A stretch of 64,000 bases of DNA from Puccinia triticina (Eukaryota; Basidiomycota; Pucciniomycetes; Pucciniales; Pucciniaceae): assembly GCF_026914185.1 (NCBI RefSeq), contig NC_070567.1:5606001-5670000 (forward strand), in the 5' to 3' direction. A model generated the notes under the pieces. The model saw only the letters and a program-made list of their open reading frames with translations, searched no databases and had not been told where the DNA came from. A program made the position numbers and the translations under genes. Shown here piece by piece: positions 52,778-63,400 of this stretch (position 1 is the stretch's first letter; each line of letters begins with the position of its first letter).

Positions 52778-53317
52778 CTATAACTTGTTATTTTTGGGAG
52801 CAGATTTTTGTTTGTAGCAAGCAAACTTTTCACTTTTTTGGGCTACATCAATAATATCTTGACAATCAGAAAAGACCACACCCAACTTGACACTGTTGCA
52901 TAGCCACATGTGGCTGCTGATACAACGCTCAATTTTTTGTATCACAAGCCCAGACCTGTCTGATCCACAAATGTTGGCAGCAGCCAAGAATGTCCGCTCC
53001 ACACTGGCAGAACTGGCCGGACATGCTAGATAGTCTCTTGCAATCTATCCCAAGACGGGGAAATCCTTTGAATGGAGCTGGAAGTACATCAGAAGTTTCA
53101 AAATCAATGATCTTAGACTTGAGTGAAACAAAACAAGAAATAAAATAAAAAAAACCTTCCACCAAGCCAATACACAACCCTTCTTGTCCAGGGGGAAACC
53201 AACTTTGGTTGGTGTAACACTTGATCTCAGTATTGATTTCTGGTGCTTCAGAATCTTGAGGGTAGAAGTTGAATTCATCTTTGTTGGAGTCGGAATCAGA
53301 AGGTGTAGGATTGACAT
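52778..53317 (-). pseudogene. hAT transposase, C-terminal dimerisation domain
   Basis: Reads ARDYLACPASSASVERTFLAAANICGSDR ... IERCISSHMWL, the hallmark hAT dimerisation region. An in-frame TAG replaces a residue just before ARDYLA (family consensus suggests Trp). A GT-AG-like intron (T-rich, ...cactcaag) separates it from GFPLDKKGCVLAWWK upstream. On this strand the earlier exons lie at higher coordinates. Confidence 0.8.
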
Positions 53318-53444
53318 CAGATTGTGTTGCCTTCAGTTTGAAAGATTTCAGAAGACTAAGAGTATTTTCATTACTTTAGTATGTTTCTGTAGCTAGTATG
53401 ACTGTACAATAACAACAAATAGATAAGGAAACTATTTGATGATT

Positions 53445-54140
53445 TACCTAAGAGCAGGCTGCTGGCTGCGCTCTACTTAAGGTTGAGAGAAAAGAGAGTA
53501 GGAAGAAGCCTGGAGTTTTTCTTTGGGTTGAGTGCGTTTACCCTGAAAGCCAGCATGTCCCGTTAGTTCTCTGCTTTATCTGGTGTTGTTTGCGAGTGCT
53601 TACGCTCGTTGATTCTATGGTTCTTAGGATCCACGTGGTCTAGGTTCAGTGATGCGCCTGAGGAATTCTTTGACGTTGTCTATAGCGCAATCGTGCTACT
53701 CGTCAGTTTTTTGGCCATAAGCTCTTTGCTTGGTGTAACCTGCTTACTGAGTGTTTCCCCTTCTTGTTGAGAGGGATTGGTTTGGTTGTGGCTGTTCTTG
53801 ACAAGCTGCTGAGCTAAAACTAGATTGAAGAATTAGCTCTTGTCTGATTACATCAAAGTGCTTTAAGATTACCGGCTGCTCACCTTTGGTGGTTGCCGAT
53901 ATTCTAGCTTTGAGTGGCTGAGGGCTGAGGTTTTCCACACGCCTGAGTTTGTTTCTCATTTGAGTCGGACCTGCATGCATCAATGTGATGTGTCAGTTTT
54001 GCGACTCCGCGGAACTCAAACTTTGGACTGCGGAAGTGGTTCGCTTTGCTTACCAGTTTCCGCAGCTGAGATAGATCCCGGCCACAGTCTCAATTTATGA
54101 GATTGCGGCCGTTCACCTTGGCTTATATTCTCACACAGTT
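53445..54140 (+). repeat. Second copy of a 0.7-kb dispersed repeat
   Basis: Direct repeat of 51429-52133; best match over the last 200 bp. It lies within the hAT remnant, so at least this copy was inserted later. Nature unknown (possibly an LTR or SINE-like unit). Confidence 0.5.
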
Positions 54141-54210
54141 GAGGTGATTCTGCTCTGAGAGACTTGAGGAGTGATTCTTGAGCTTTGAAATTTTTTTAGA
54201 TCAAGTCATT

Positions 54211-54370
54211 GGAAGACTTCCCGTAGGATCTAGGCCCCCCGTACAGACTAAATTTTTACAGATCTAAACCTTACTGGCTGGTGAAAAGTGATTGAGATCA
54301 AGTTCTCACCAGCCAGTAGAGTTTAACCTGGCCTGACAGATCTGGCTTTTTAGCCCACGGGAAGTCATCC
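54211..54370. mobile_element. MITE, GGAGGACTTCC family, copy 3
   Basis: 160 bp, ends GGAAGACTTCCCGT / ACGGGAAGTCATCC, flanked by ATT on both sides (54208-54210, 54371-54373). The interior includes an inverted ggctggtgaaaa / ttctcaccagcc pair. Inserted at the end of a hAT exon (after ...FGSHVRQI). Confidence 0.8.
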
Positions 54371-56010
54371 ATTGATCTGTCTGACATGGGAGCCAAATAG
54401 ACTTTGAAACAACATCATCCACCAAGCCGGATGAAGGAAAGTGGCCACAACAACTGTATCACACTTGAGGGCTAGGTCCACGTACTTATTGGTGATTTTG
54501 ATCATTGGATCAAACATCCAAACCAACACAGAATCGGTTAATATAGCAGCTGATTTCTTCTTTTCAAGGCTATCAAGGACTTGTGAATATTCATATAAGA
54601 CCATTTAAAGCTTGGGTCCATCACCCTCCATGCGTCAAGTCATTTCCAAACATTGCTGCAACATAATGATGATTAAATCTAATTGGCATTTGGCTAAAAC
54701 CACAAAAAAAGGAAAGTCTTACCTTCAAGACACTATTCAATTCATTCACCTCTTGCCACTCTTCCAAATTCAAATTGTAATGCTTGCCTGCAGACTGTCC
54801 AGTGTGCTTGTCAGACTTGTTCTCAAGGAGCTGCTTGATTACCCGGCGTCCTTGGTAAGCACATTGTCAACTATTGTATGCAATGTTCCATCTTATCCCG
54901 TATCCTCCAATCAAGCCTGGAACTTTACAGCCAAGCTTGGTGGCCCAAAGCTTCCACTCCGCTTGTTTTCAGGGGGAAGAATAAATCTGTTGGCATATGT
55001 AATCAAGCCAATGTTATCAATCATAAATATATTTATTACATACAATGTTTCCGCAATTTCTGCTGAATATGAAAATACAAACCTTTTTCAAGGTGAAACC
55101 AATACCTGAACCACTGTCCTCACGGTTTTCTGTTGAGGGTAACAAAGGGGACATAACAGCTATGAGAGATGACAAGATGTCATGGACATGGTTCAGCACA
55201 TTGAGTCAATGTGTAATTATCATTCAGTGAGAAAGGATAACAGTGAGGGAAAACAACTAGACTATATACATGTATAATATAGGCTGAGTTGTGGTTTTAT
55301 AGATTAGAAGCATACTGCATAAAGAAATGCTAACACAATATCTCAACATTTTCAGTGTCACTACTGTCTGAGTCACCCTAGCCAGGCTCTAGTTGATTTG
55401 GTTCAGCATCATCAGGATCAACCTGGTCCTCCTTGTCTTCCAATAATTCAGGGTTGACCTCATCAATATCTTCATCAACTAGTCCCTCCACTTCCTCAAG
55501 GATGGTTTCCAGCCAAGGAAAGCTTTCATCATTCTTCTTTGGTCAAACAATGGCTTTTGAAAGTTTCAAGGCGCTTAAACCGGCGCCCAAGATAAGTGCG
55601 ATAACATGACAAACACATTAATGGGGATTTTTCTGAACATCCCAATCGGTCAAATCCACCAAAAGGAAGGTCAAAGCCACGCCTTTGGCCATTGTGAAGT
55701 TATTACTTCCGGAATCTGTGGTCTGGGCAAGAATGTATATATTTTGAACCATGAAATTAGCGATTGAACTGGAGCTTGGAGAACAGGATTAGAAAATATC
55801 ATTATGTGATTTACTTATCTTTTGGTGCAGACCGTGCTTTACTAGCACATTTTCCAAGGGAGAGGCAAGGTACTTGCCATTGTGATGCCATGACACGTAC
55901 TTCATTGCGAGGTGTTGACACTTGTAGTTCCAGTTCTGGTCGATGTAGAAGCACGTGATCCCGACAAATGCCTTGTGGCTTCCCTTGGTGGTCCAGACAT
56001 CAGATGCAAG
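54371..56010 (-). pseudogene. hAT transposase, central region
   Basis: From high to low coordinates: SDVWTTKGSHKAFVGITCFY ... MKYVSWHHNGKYLASPLENVLVKH, then TTDSGSNN, CHVIALILGAGLSALKLSK (with a stop), an acidic stretch, then KQLLENKSDKHTGQSAGKHYNLNLEEW (about 54845-54740), an intron, and TNKYVDLALKCDTVVVATFLHPAWW (54604-54371). All are hAT motifs. Several stops and frame changes make it dead. Confidence 0.75.
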
Positions 56011-57309
56011 CACCAGGAAAAAAAAATAGTCACTTGATGGCAAGTGACATGATGCAGCTTTGGTTTCTGCTCCAGAGCTACTCCAGCGCTGCTCCAAGTC
56101 TGCTCCACCAGCACTTGTAGAGCTTGCAGGACTGCACCAGAGCACTCAATGTGGCACAGTCAGCTGATCCTAATTTTTTCCCAGGAACAGCTGAGCAGTA
56201 GGCATTGACTGAGCCTGGGCCAAAGCTGAGCATTGGCTGAGCCTGGGCCACAGCTGAGCATTGGATATTCCAAGCCTGAAACAAATCCAAGTGTCAGCTG
56301 GACCAAGAATATTCCAAATCTGGGCATCAGCTTAGCCAACAATGGTCCAAAGCTGAGCATCATCTTGGAAAAGGCTTGTGCAGAGCTTAGGATCAGCTGG
56401 TACAATACTGTTCCAAAGATTAACACCAGCTGGGCCAAAACTTTTCAAAAGATGAGCATCAGCTGAGCCAATGCTGGCACAAAGCTGAGCATTGGCTGAG
56501 CCAAGGCTGTTCTAAAGCTGAGTATCAGATGTTTTGAGACTATTCAAAAGATTAATATCACCTGAGCCAAGGCTGTTCCACAGCTGAGCATCAGCTGAGC
56601 CAAGGCTGTTCCACAGCTGAGCATCAGCTGAGCCAAGGCTGTTCCACAGCTGAGCATCAGCTGAGCCAAGGCTGGTCCACAGCTGAGCATCAGCTGAGCC
56701 AAGGCTGGTCCACAGCTGAGCATCAGCTGAGCATCAGCTGAGCAAAGGCTGGTCCACAGCTGAGCATCAGCTGAGCCAAGGCTGGTCCACAGCTGAGCAT
56801 TTTCTTAGCCAAGGTTGGTCCACAGCTGAGCATCAGCTGAGCCAAGGCTGGTCCACAGATGAGCATAAGCTGTTACAGGAGTGGTCAGACTCAGAATCTG
56901 AGCATTGGCTGGGCCAAGATTTATCCAAAGCTGAAAATCAGCTGTGCCAATACTGGTCCAAAGCTGAGCATTGGCTGGGCCAATGATAGTCCTAATCTGA
57001 GTCTAAGCTGAGCCATGACTGGAATAAAGCTGTAAATAAGCTGGGCCAGGACTGGTTCTGATCTGGGCAACAAAGCTGAGCATGAGCTGGGCACCAAAGC
57101 TGAGCATAAGCTGTGAGCTAAAGCTGAGTATCAGCTGACCAGAAATGGGGATCAGTGGTGCCCAGCAAAAACTGAGGATCTCCTGTGGAAATTTTTAAAC
57201 TGGTTAGATGGTGGGTAGATGATGGGTAGATGGTGGGTAGATGGTGGGTATCCCGCTGAAGCTGGAATGATGTCACTTGTCATCAAGTGACTATTTTCTT
57301 TTCCTGGTG
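56011..57309. mobile_element. Inverted-end element with CAGCTGAGC minisatellite, TSD AAG
   Basis: 1299 bp. Ends CACCAGGAAAAAAAAATAGT and its inverse (AAAAGAAAATAGT variant), continuing through CACTTGATGGCAAGTGACAT for about 48 bp each side. AAG is duplicated (56008-56010, 57310-57312). The interior is a tandem array. It interrupts the hAT gene just before the SDVWTTK exon. CAC ends with a 3-bp duplication resemble the two CACTA-like elements, but the end sequence is different. Confidence 0.82.
56220..57150 (+). repeat. CAGCTGAGC minisatellite
   Basis: About 34-bp units (ctgagcatcagctgagccaag...ttccacag) in tandem, most regular at 56570-56870, degenerating outward. Each unit holds the palindromic core CAGCTG. 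Followed by a short gatggtgggta array (57208-57250). Confidence 0.85.
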
Positions 57310-57312
57310 AAG

Positions 57313-58368
57313 AGATATCTTTGAGTCAGAGTTCTAGAAGTAGTATCTTGGCATGAGTTTCCAAATGCCAGTTAGATATTGCAAACAGAAGAAAAAACAT
57401 ACCTTGAACGGTGTCCGCTGTTCAAGACATGTATAGCTGATGGGCATGTTTGGCCGCCCTAACCCGAGAATTAAGTTTGGTGGTGCATACTGCATAGTCA
57501 AACACCACTCAAAGGAGAAAATCTTCAATTTGTATCCATGGCAACGACTGCTGGACAATCCAGATTACCAAAAGCTTTTTGAGTGTTTTGTTGTTGGATT
57601 TTCCTTTGGTTGCCCAGGCAGTCAAAGTACCGTTTTCAGGGATTTGAGCTTGGGACGTAAGCTCAGCAGCAGTGGGAGGAAGGTTGCACCCAGATGCGAT
57701 TGCTTTGCAACAACCAGGGCAAGCCGCACGTAGTGTTCCCTTGAGGTTGGCCCCCTCGCGATGTGACTTGAGATTGTACAAAGAGCCTGTGGAAGTCTTA
57801 AATTTGTTGGGGCACCATTGACAGGCCCAGGCGACGTTTTTAGAGTCCTCTGAGGTTAGAGAAGGTTTTGTCAGGTTGAATTATAATCACATTTGTTAAA
57901 AACATCGAATCATCTTACCTGTTTTGGGCCAGTACCCGGGCTATAAAAGTAGAGCCAAACGTGATTGTGACCGTCTTTGTCTTTGCCTTTATCCCGATCC
58001 GCATTATTTTTCTTCTGGGATTTCACTGAATTCTTGCGGTTCTCCTCATCAGAATCCTGGGCCGTGTCGACAGTCACTTGTCCATTTCGGCTGGAGTATT
58101 GTGTGATTCTGTCAAATGGATTTACGACCGTTGGGACTTTTTGGCTCCGATCAGCTTCATTTTCAGTATCATCGTCCGAGGAGACTGCAACTTTCCTCTT
58201 CTTGGAATTTCTTTTGGATTGCTGTGCCTGGGGTCGAGCAGGTGCAGGACTAACAAGAGAACGGCGGGAATTGTTCTGAGTGGGTACATATCCGACATGG
58301 GCACTTGGGGTTCGAATACGCAAGGACTCCCGGCAATTGAGAGGTGTTGAGGGGGGTTTTTTTGACAC
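57313..58368 (-). pseudogene. hAT transposase, N-terminal region with BED-type zinc finger
   Basis: 58368-57921: polar, Lys/Ser-rich N terminus ending ...SPGTGPKQ. A 68-bp-scale intron (GTAAGA...CCTCAG) leads to ACQWCPNKFKTSTGSLYNLKSHREG (BED-like zinc finger), then GTLTAWATKGKSNNKTLKKLLVIW and QSLPWIQIEDFLLEWCL. No ATG is seen in frame near the start (the frame opens on GTG after a TAG), so the true first exon is missing or elsewhere. Confidence 0.75.
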
Positions 58369-58579
58369 TAGCTAAATCTGTGCTATTTTTAGCAGCCGGA
58401 ATTTCCCGCAACACTAATTAAAAAGAAAAAAGTGCAAAGGAAGCGCTAGCAGTTGTTTTTTAACAGCCACAAAATATATAATGCTACAATTTTTTATTGT
58501 TGGTGTTAGCATAGCGGAGTAAGCATATAATAGCTACACTAACTTTTAGTCCAGCTCTTGTCTATCCTAGCACCTCCTG

Positions 58580-59093
58580 GGCACATAACTGGGCAGAAAC
58601 AGCCTAGTTTTTGTTGTGATATGAGCAATGGATAGATTGATAGTATTGCTAGTCCCAGGCCGGAGGGGAAGTACCTTCTCCGGGCTGAGCCGCAGCCGAG
58701 TAGGCTATGTGACATATGTCACAACAGCTTTGTCCCCACGCAACTACAGGGATGAAAGTGTTGAACTTGCAGTCCAGGGGTGCCCTTTTCACCCCACTGT
58801 GGTATGTTCGTGGACAAAGATTAGTGATAGTCATGGACCCCAACCTAGAAATTGTTCAGGGACCAAATTGTGACCTCGAAATATGTATGCACGCTTTACA
58901 TGCGCAGCACGCCGCAGTCGCTGAGCTGTCGGAGGGGGTTCCCGCAGCGACACAGCTGTGTCTGGGCACCGGCAAGCTCGGTGCTGCGCCCCCCCGGCTA
59001 CCGCGACATCCGAGAGAACTCTCCGTCACACCTGCCTGGCTACGGCGAGGGTCCAGCTGCCCTGCCCTGTGCGCCAACCACATTTGTCAATCG
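58580..59093 (+). other. Upstream region of the mitochondrial carrier gene
   Basis: A frame upstream is in phase with the carrier (from 58716) but its composition is not carrier-like. The likely start is 59094. No other gene. Confidence 0.4.
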
Positions 59094-60452
59094 ATGTCCC
59101 ATCCAGAACCACAGAAGCGCTCGAAAGGAAAACATCCTCAGCTGCAACAGCATCCTGACCTAGCAGACGATACATCCTTCAAGCGGCTCGGATCCGGGGC
59201 CGGGCTCCAATCAGCCACCACCGTCCGGCCAAGGGATAAGATACTGGCGGCATGTGCGGGAGGATGCTTGACAAGCTTGACGAGTTGAGTCCACAAAACA
59301 CCGTCCCATCACGCTCACGATCATCATTCCTGACAATCCCTGTTCGTATGCTTGTATTTCAGTGACTCCGTTGGATGTCGTCAAAACTCGCCTGCAGACC
59401 CAGTCGCAACCTTTTCCGGGAATAGCCTATTATCACTCAACAACAACAACAACGGCACTCAACCATATCATCCATGACCATCCCCTCTCCCAAGCCTATC
59501 CTAGCCGACCTTCTCCTCCGTCCAATGGGACCCTAGCCACCCTTCTCCAAATTGTTCGCTTCGAGGGCATCGGCTCGCTGTGGCGAGGGATCGCGCCTAC
59601 CCTGATGATCACCATCCCAGCCCAGGCAATTTATATGCTCGGATACGACATGCTCCGTTCGGCCTTTCTCGAGCTAGTCCCGCCAACTGGCCGCGAAGGC
59701 CTCTCATCGGCGTCCTCCTTCGCCGCCGTCATCCCGCTCCTCTCCGGGGCCATGTCTCGTTCGTTGGTCGTCGCACTCTTCTCGCCGCTCGAGCTGATCC
59801 GGACGCGGCTCCAATCAACACCGGTAGCCCGCCCGCAGCTGCTCCGGCTTGCGCCGTTCGACCCGAACGGCCGGGGTGGCGTGGCGAGTCCGCGCCCGAT
59901 ACTCGGCACGCTACTAAGCTCAGTGCGCTCGACGGGTCTCCGAACTCTCTACACAGGACTTCCAGCGACGCTGTGGCGGGATGTGCCTTTTAGCGCCCTT
60001 TACTGGTCCTCATACGAGGCCTCCCGACGGATCCTCAGCGGTGGACTCGGCTTCGGCGAGGCTGATAGTCGGGCTAGCGTCCACCAGCTTGCCCTCCAGA
60101 GCTTCTTCGCCGGCTCCCTCAGCGGCGCTGTCGCCGCTACTCTCACTAACCCCTTCGACGTCGTCAAAACCCGCAGACAGGCTTCCCCTTACTCGCCTTC
60201 CTCATCCTCCCACACTCCAAGGCCCCCTGGGACTATCCGTATTATCCTTCAGATCGCTCGCTCTGAAGGCATTAGAAATGGACTCATGAGAGGCCTCTCG
60301 CCCCGGCTGGCTAAAGTTATCCCCGGCTGTGGAATCATGATCGTACGTCCTCACTTCTAACTATTACTCTACTTTTTCTGATCTTCATGGTCTTTTGCCT
60401 CACTCGACAGGCCTCGTATGAAGGACTCGCTCAAGTACTCTCAAAGTACTAG
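59094..60452 (+). CDS. MTM1: Mitochondrial carrier, Mtm1/SLC25A39-40 type, 403 aa
   Basis: Exons 59094-59283, 59363-60342, 60411-60452; introns 79 bp (GTTGAG...TTTCAG) and 68 bp (GTACGT...GACAG). Spliced length 1212 nt. Three carrier repeats show the P-x-[DE]-x-x-[KR] signatures TPLDVVKTRLQ, SPLELIRTRLQ and NPFDVVKTRRQ. Further family-specific strings are IPAQAIYMLGYD, GLPATLWRDVPFSALYW and the C-terminal PRLAKVIPGCGIMI followed by ASYE. A long insert after the first signature (residues about 80-115) is typical of this subfamily. The first intron splits the Met codon before TPLDVV, which validates it. It acts in the inner mitochondrial membrane; yeast Mtm1 is linked to manganese loading of Sod2 and human SLC25A39 to glutathione import. 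Start 59094 chosen as the in-frame ATG nearest the conserved region. Confidence 0.9.
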
Positions 60453-61771
60453 CTTCACACACGAGTTTTGGACATAACTCGCTTCTCTAATGACCTTTCG
60501 CGATTACCTTTCCATCCTGCTCATGCAGTATCACATGGACATTTTCTTTTGCTGTACTTGATGTAACCTTCATCTTTTTTTGGTTAGGGTTTGTTTCGTT
60601 CTCTTTCTCACGCAGGATTGACTTTTTCATGAATAGACTCATCATCATCATCGTAATTTTCCATCGTCGATACGTTCAATTGCTCAACCAACTAATCGAG
60701 CAGTCCATAAACAAAAAAGTACATATCTCTTGTAGACTTCTCTCAATTTGTTTGCCCCTCCTCTGTCTTTCCAAAGAAAAAAGAAAACAGTATTTACGCA
60801 AAAAGAATAAATGAACGCTGGTCAGGTTACTGACCAGCTTAATTTTTACTTCCTTGGTTTGTCTAGGATATATAGTGGTTTGATAAGAAACTGGCTTTCG
60901 CTTTCAATAGCATCACATGGCGTATGGTACAAATTACCACAACCATTAAATCTGGTGCCTGTCTACCGTAGTACCACGTCAGAAGGAAAAGGACTGAGTA
61001 AGTTTGATTATCCACTGGCTCTGAAGGCTCTGATCCGGACACCGCAGATCCGTCGAAATGCGGCAACCCTCCAGACCCGATCCGTATTCGGGACGGAGCT
61101 GATGAAATCTAGGATCCGGCCGTAAAAGTGAGGCTTTGGGTAAACCCCGGAAAGCCGCCTCAGATCGGGGATTCCTTCGGGGAATTCCTGGGAATCTCGC
61201 AGCACGAGCTTATTGTTGTACTTTTGTTTTTGCAATTTTTGCAATAAATATCAAAAATAGCCACATTGAAATCCAGTTGAATCCGACCGGATTCTGGATA
61301 CGACCAGGGAGAGGGTGCGGGATAGGTGATATATTCCAGCTCCGAGGCACCGGATTGGACCCTCAAAATTTATTCTGGCTCGAAGGAGACGGCGATGGAA
61401 GCTTCACTGTGTGATGGCTACCATTCAGTTCTCCACCAGGAAGTGAGGTTTGGCAACAGTTTCAGCCGATAGCATATCATGCCCTCATCTGTATATCCTC
61501 TTCAGCATCGGTGGTCTTTAACCCTGGTGGACCAAGCATGGATGGATGCACTCCATGGTTTGATTTGAAAGACATGTTTGTAATATACCTTGTCTCCGAG
61601 GAGGTTTCCCCGCTCCTGCTGTGCAATCAGGTGCCTTTATGTATTTTGAGGACCATCATTCCTGGTCTCAAGCCATTCAGTTAACATCTCATCAAGTGCC
61701 CACCCCCAAGGACATATTATCGCCCCACGAATCTGGTCCTTCAATCCTCGAGTTGCTAGTGATCTCTGGTC
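60453..61771 (+). other. Intergenic between carrier and D-amino-acid oxidase
   Basis: 60453-60800 is the A/T-rich 3' flank of the carrier. 60990-61420 has moderate GC and short inverted matches (e.g. gatccgg / ccggatc-type) but no gene. 61430-61771 is the upstream region of the oxidase. Confidence 0.4.
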
Positions 61772-63400
61772 ATGTCCGCCCCACCGAGCCAAGAGCCGCC
61801 GTGCATTGTCAACGTCATCGGATCCGGTGTACTCGGTCTCACCTGTGCACTCGAGCTCGCCAAACAGCCGGGCTCACCATATCGTGTCAATGTGGTCACC
61901 GCCGAAAGCGCGCTGACTGCATGGTCTCAAGACCCGTCGACGAAGCTCCCAGTGGAACCAGATTTTGCTTCCCCTTGGGCGGTACGTGTTTCAAATGAGA
62001 CACATTTCTTTCATTCATTTTCATTCATTTGGCAGAGAAAAAAAAATTATGAGCCGGAGGAAGAAGTGACTTGACCTCTTTTCTGATTGCGCATGTAGGG
62101 TGCTTTCTGGCACCCCTTCACTCCTCAACCAGAGACCGAGCTGCAGAAAAGGGTAGCCGGATGGGAGACGAAGTCGTTTAAGCATCTTTGGGAGATTGCT
62201 GAGCAAGATCCTTCGGTTGTCATGGTTAGCGGCTCAGACGGCTCAAGCCCTCCCCATCCACACCCTCCAAGATCTGCTGAAAACCTTCGTTTCTCGGGGG
62301 CTATTGTAGAAAGCTGACTTCAAGAAATATTATGACCATCGGTTGACTGAATTACCGTGGTATATGGACCTATGTCCGGAGGTGAATTATCCGTTGGTTT
62401 ATATCTGGACACTCCAATCTTTCCAATTGAGTAAACTGACTTGAGAGCGCACGTGATTGAAAGGCTCGAAAAATGAACGACGAAGAATTAGCGAAGGCGC
62501 CAGAAGGAAAAGTAGATGGAATAATCTGTAAATCCGTTTCCTTGAACCCAATCCGTTACCTGGATTACCTCAGAAAGCAACTGGTCAAATACGAAGTCCA
62601 AATCATTCACCATCGTCTTGAAACCGTCTCGGAGGCTTTTCTGGGGGATCCCAAGTTTGGCATCCCGGCGGCGAAAATAGTAGTAAATGCGTCAGGTCTC
62701 GGCGCGGGCAGCTTGTGTGGTGTGTCAGACGAATTGATGGAGCCGATTCGTGGTCAAACGATCCTCATCAGGCCCCCTCAACCGATCCAACTAATCACAC
62801 GGGATGACGATAAATGTATCTACATCTGCTCGCGCCCACCTACCATACCCGGCGAAGGCGAAGAGGTCATCTTGGGTGGCTCATATGAACCTGGCAACTC
62901 CTCTTTATCCATCGACAACGGAATCGCCGATAGGATCTTGACCGAAGCGCTCAAGCTCCGGCCCGATCTTAGCCGTGACGGCACGTCCAACGGCATCGAA
63001 ATATTGGATCATATTGCGGCTTTGAGGCCCAGTCGCAAGGATGGTCCTCGGGTTGAAAGGGAAAATTTCACGATTTCTAAGAAAGGAGAAACTCAGGATG
63101 AAACTGGGCTCTTGGTCCATTGTTATGGAATTGGGTAAATTTCTTCCCTCGTTGTCCTAACCTGGTAATTCCTTAGCAAACCGGTGGCTCAAATTTACTT
63201 CCGTATTACACTTTTTGCATTGATCAGAGGAGGAGGCTTTCAGGTGCGTGAATGAAGGCATTTGATTTCTGCCTGAGCGTAAAGTGAAGAGCATCTCATC
63301 GGTGATGATTTTTTCTTGCTTCCCGTGCACGTGAAAGGCGAGCTACGGGGCAGCGGCAGAAGTTAGAAGCTTGATAGAGACTCAGAAAAACATCTCTTGA
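61772..63400 (+). CDS. DAO1: D-amino-acid oxidase (FAD), six exons, 385 aa
   Basis: Exons 61772-61981, 62099-62224, 62310-62381, 62464-63134, 63228-63243 and 63338-63400; all introns GT-AG, phases consistent, total 1158 nt. Deaminates D-amino acids to keto acid, ammonia and H2O2. Seen: N-terminal Rossmann VIGSGVLGLTCALELA; GAFWHPF; VVNASGLGAGSL; GEEVILGGSYEPG; substrate-binding Arg region RPSRKDGPRVERE; and the C-terminal FAD/active-site run HCYGIGGGGFQASYG formed only after splicing a 16-nt exon. The C terminus ends QKNIS, so no SKL-type peroxisomal signal is visible, unusual for the family. The third intron (GTGAAT...GAAAG) is the least certain. Length matches fungal family members. Confidence 0.9.

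Larger units (their letters stand above)
52430..58579 (-). mobile_element. hAT element, decayed, with nested insertions (ends tentative)
   Basis: Tentative ends CAAGGGTGTAACAGCTATG and inverted CAGGAGGTGCTAGGATAG, each followed by gctatgcta / gttagtgtagc subterminal motifs. Flanking 8-mers (CCCATAAA versus CACATAAC) match only roughly, so the boundary is approximate. Encloses the hAT gene remnants and nested elements at 54211-54370 and 56011-57309, plus the repeat 53445-54140. Confidence 0.5.

Noticed and set aside
58716..59093. N-terminal extension of the mitochondrial carrier
   Set aside because: In frame, but the residues before 59094 do not resemble any carrier and the downstream ATG gives a normal family length.
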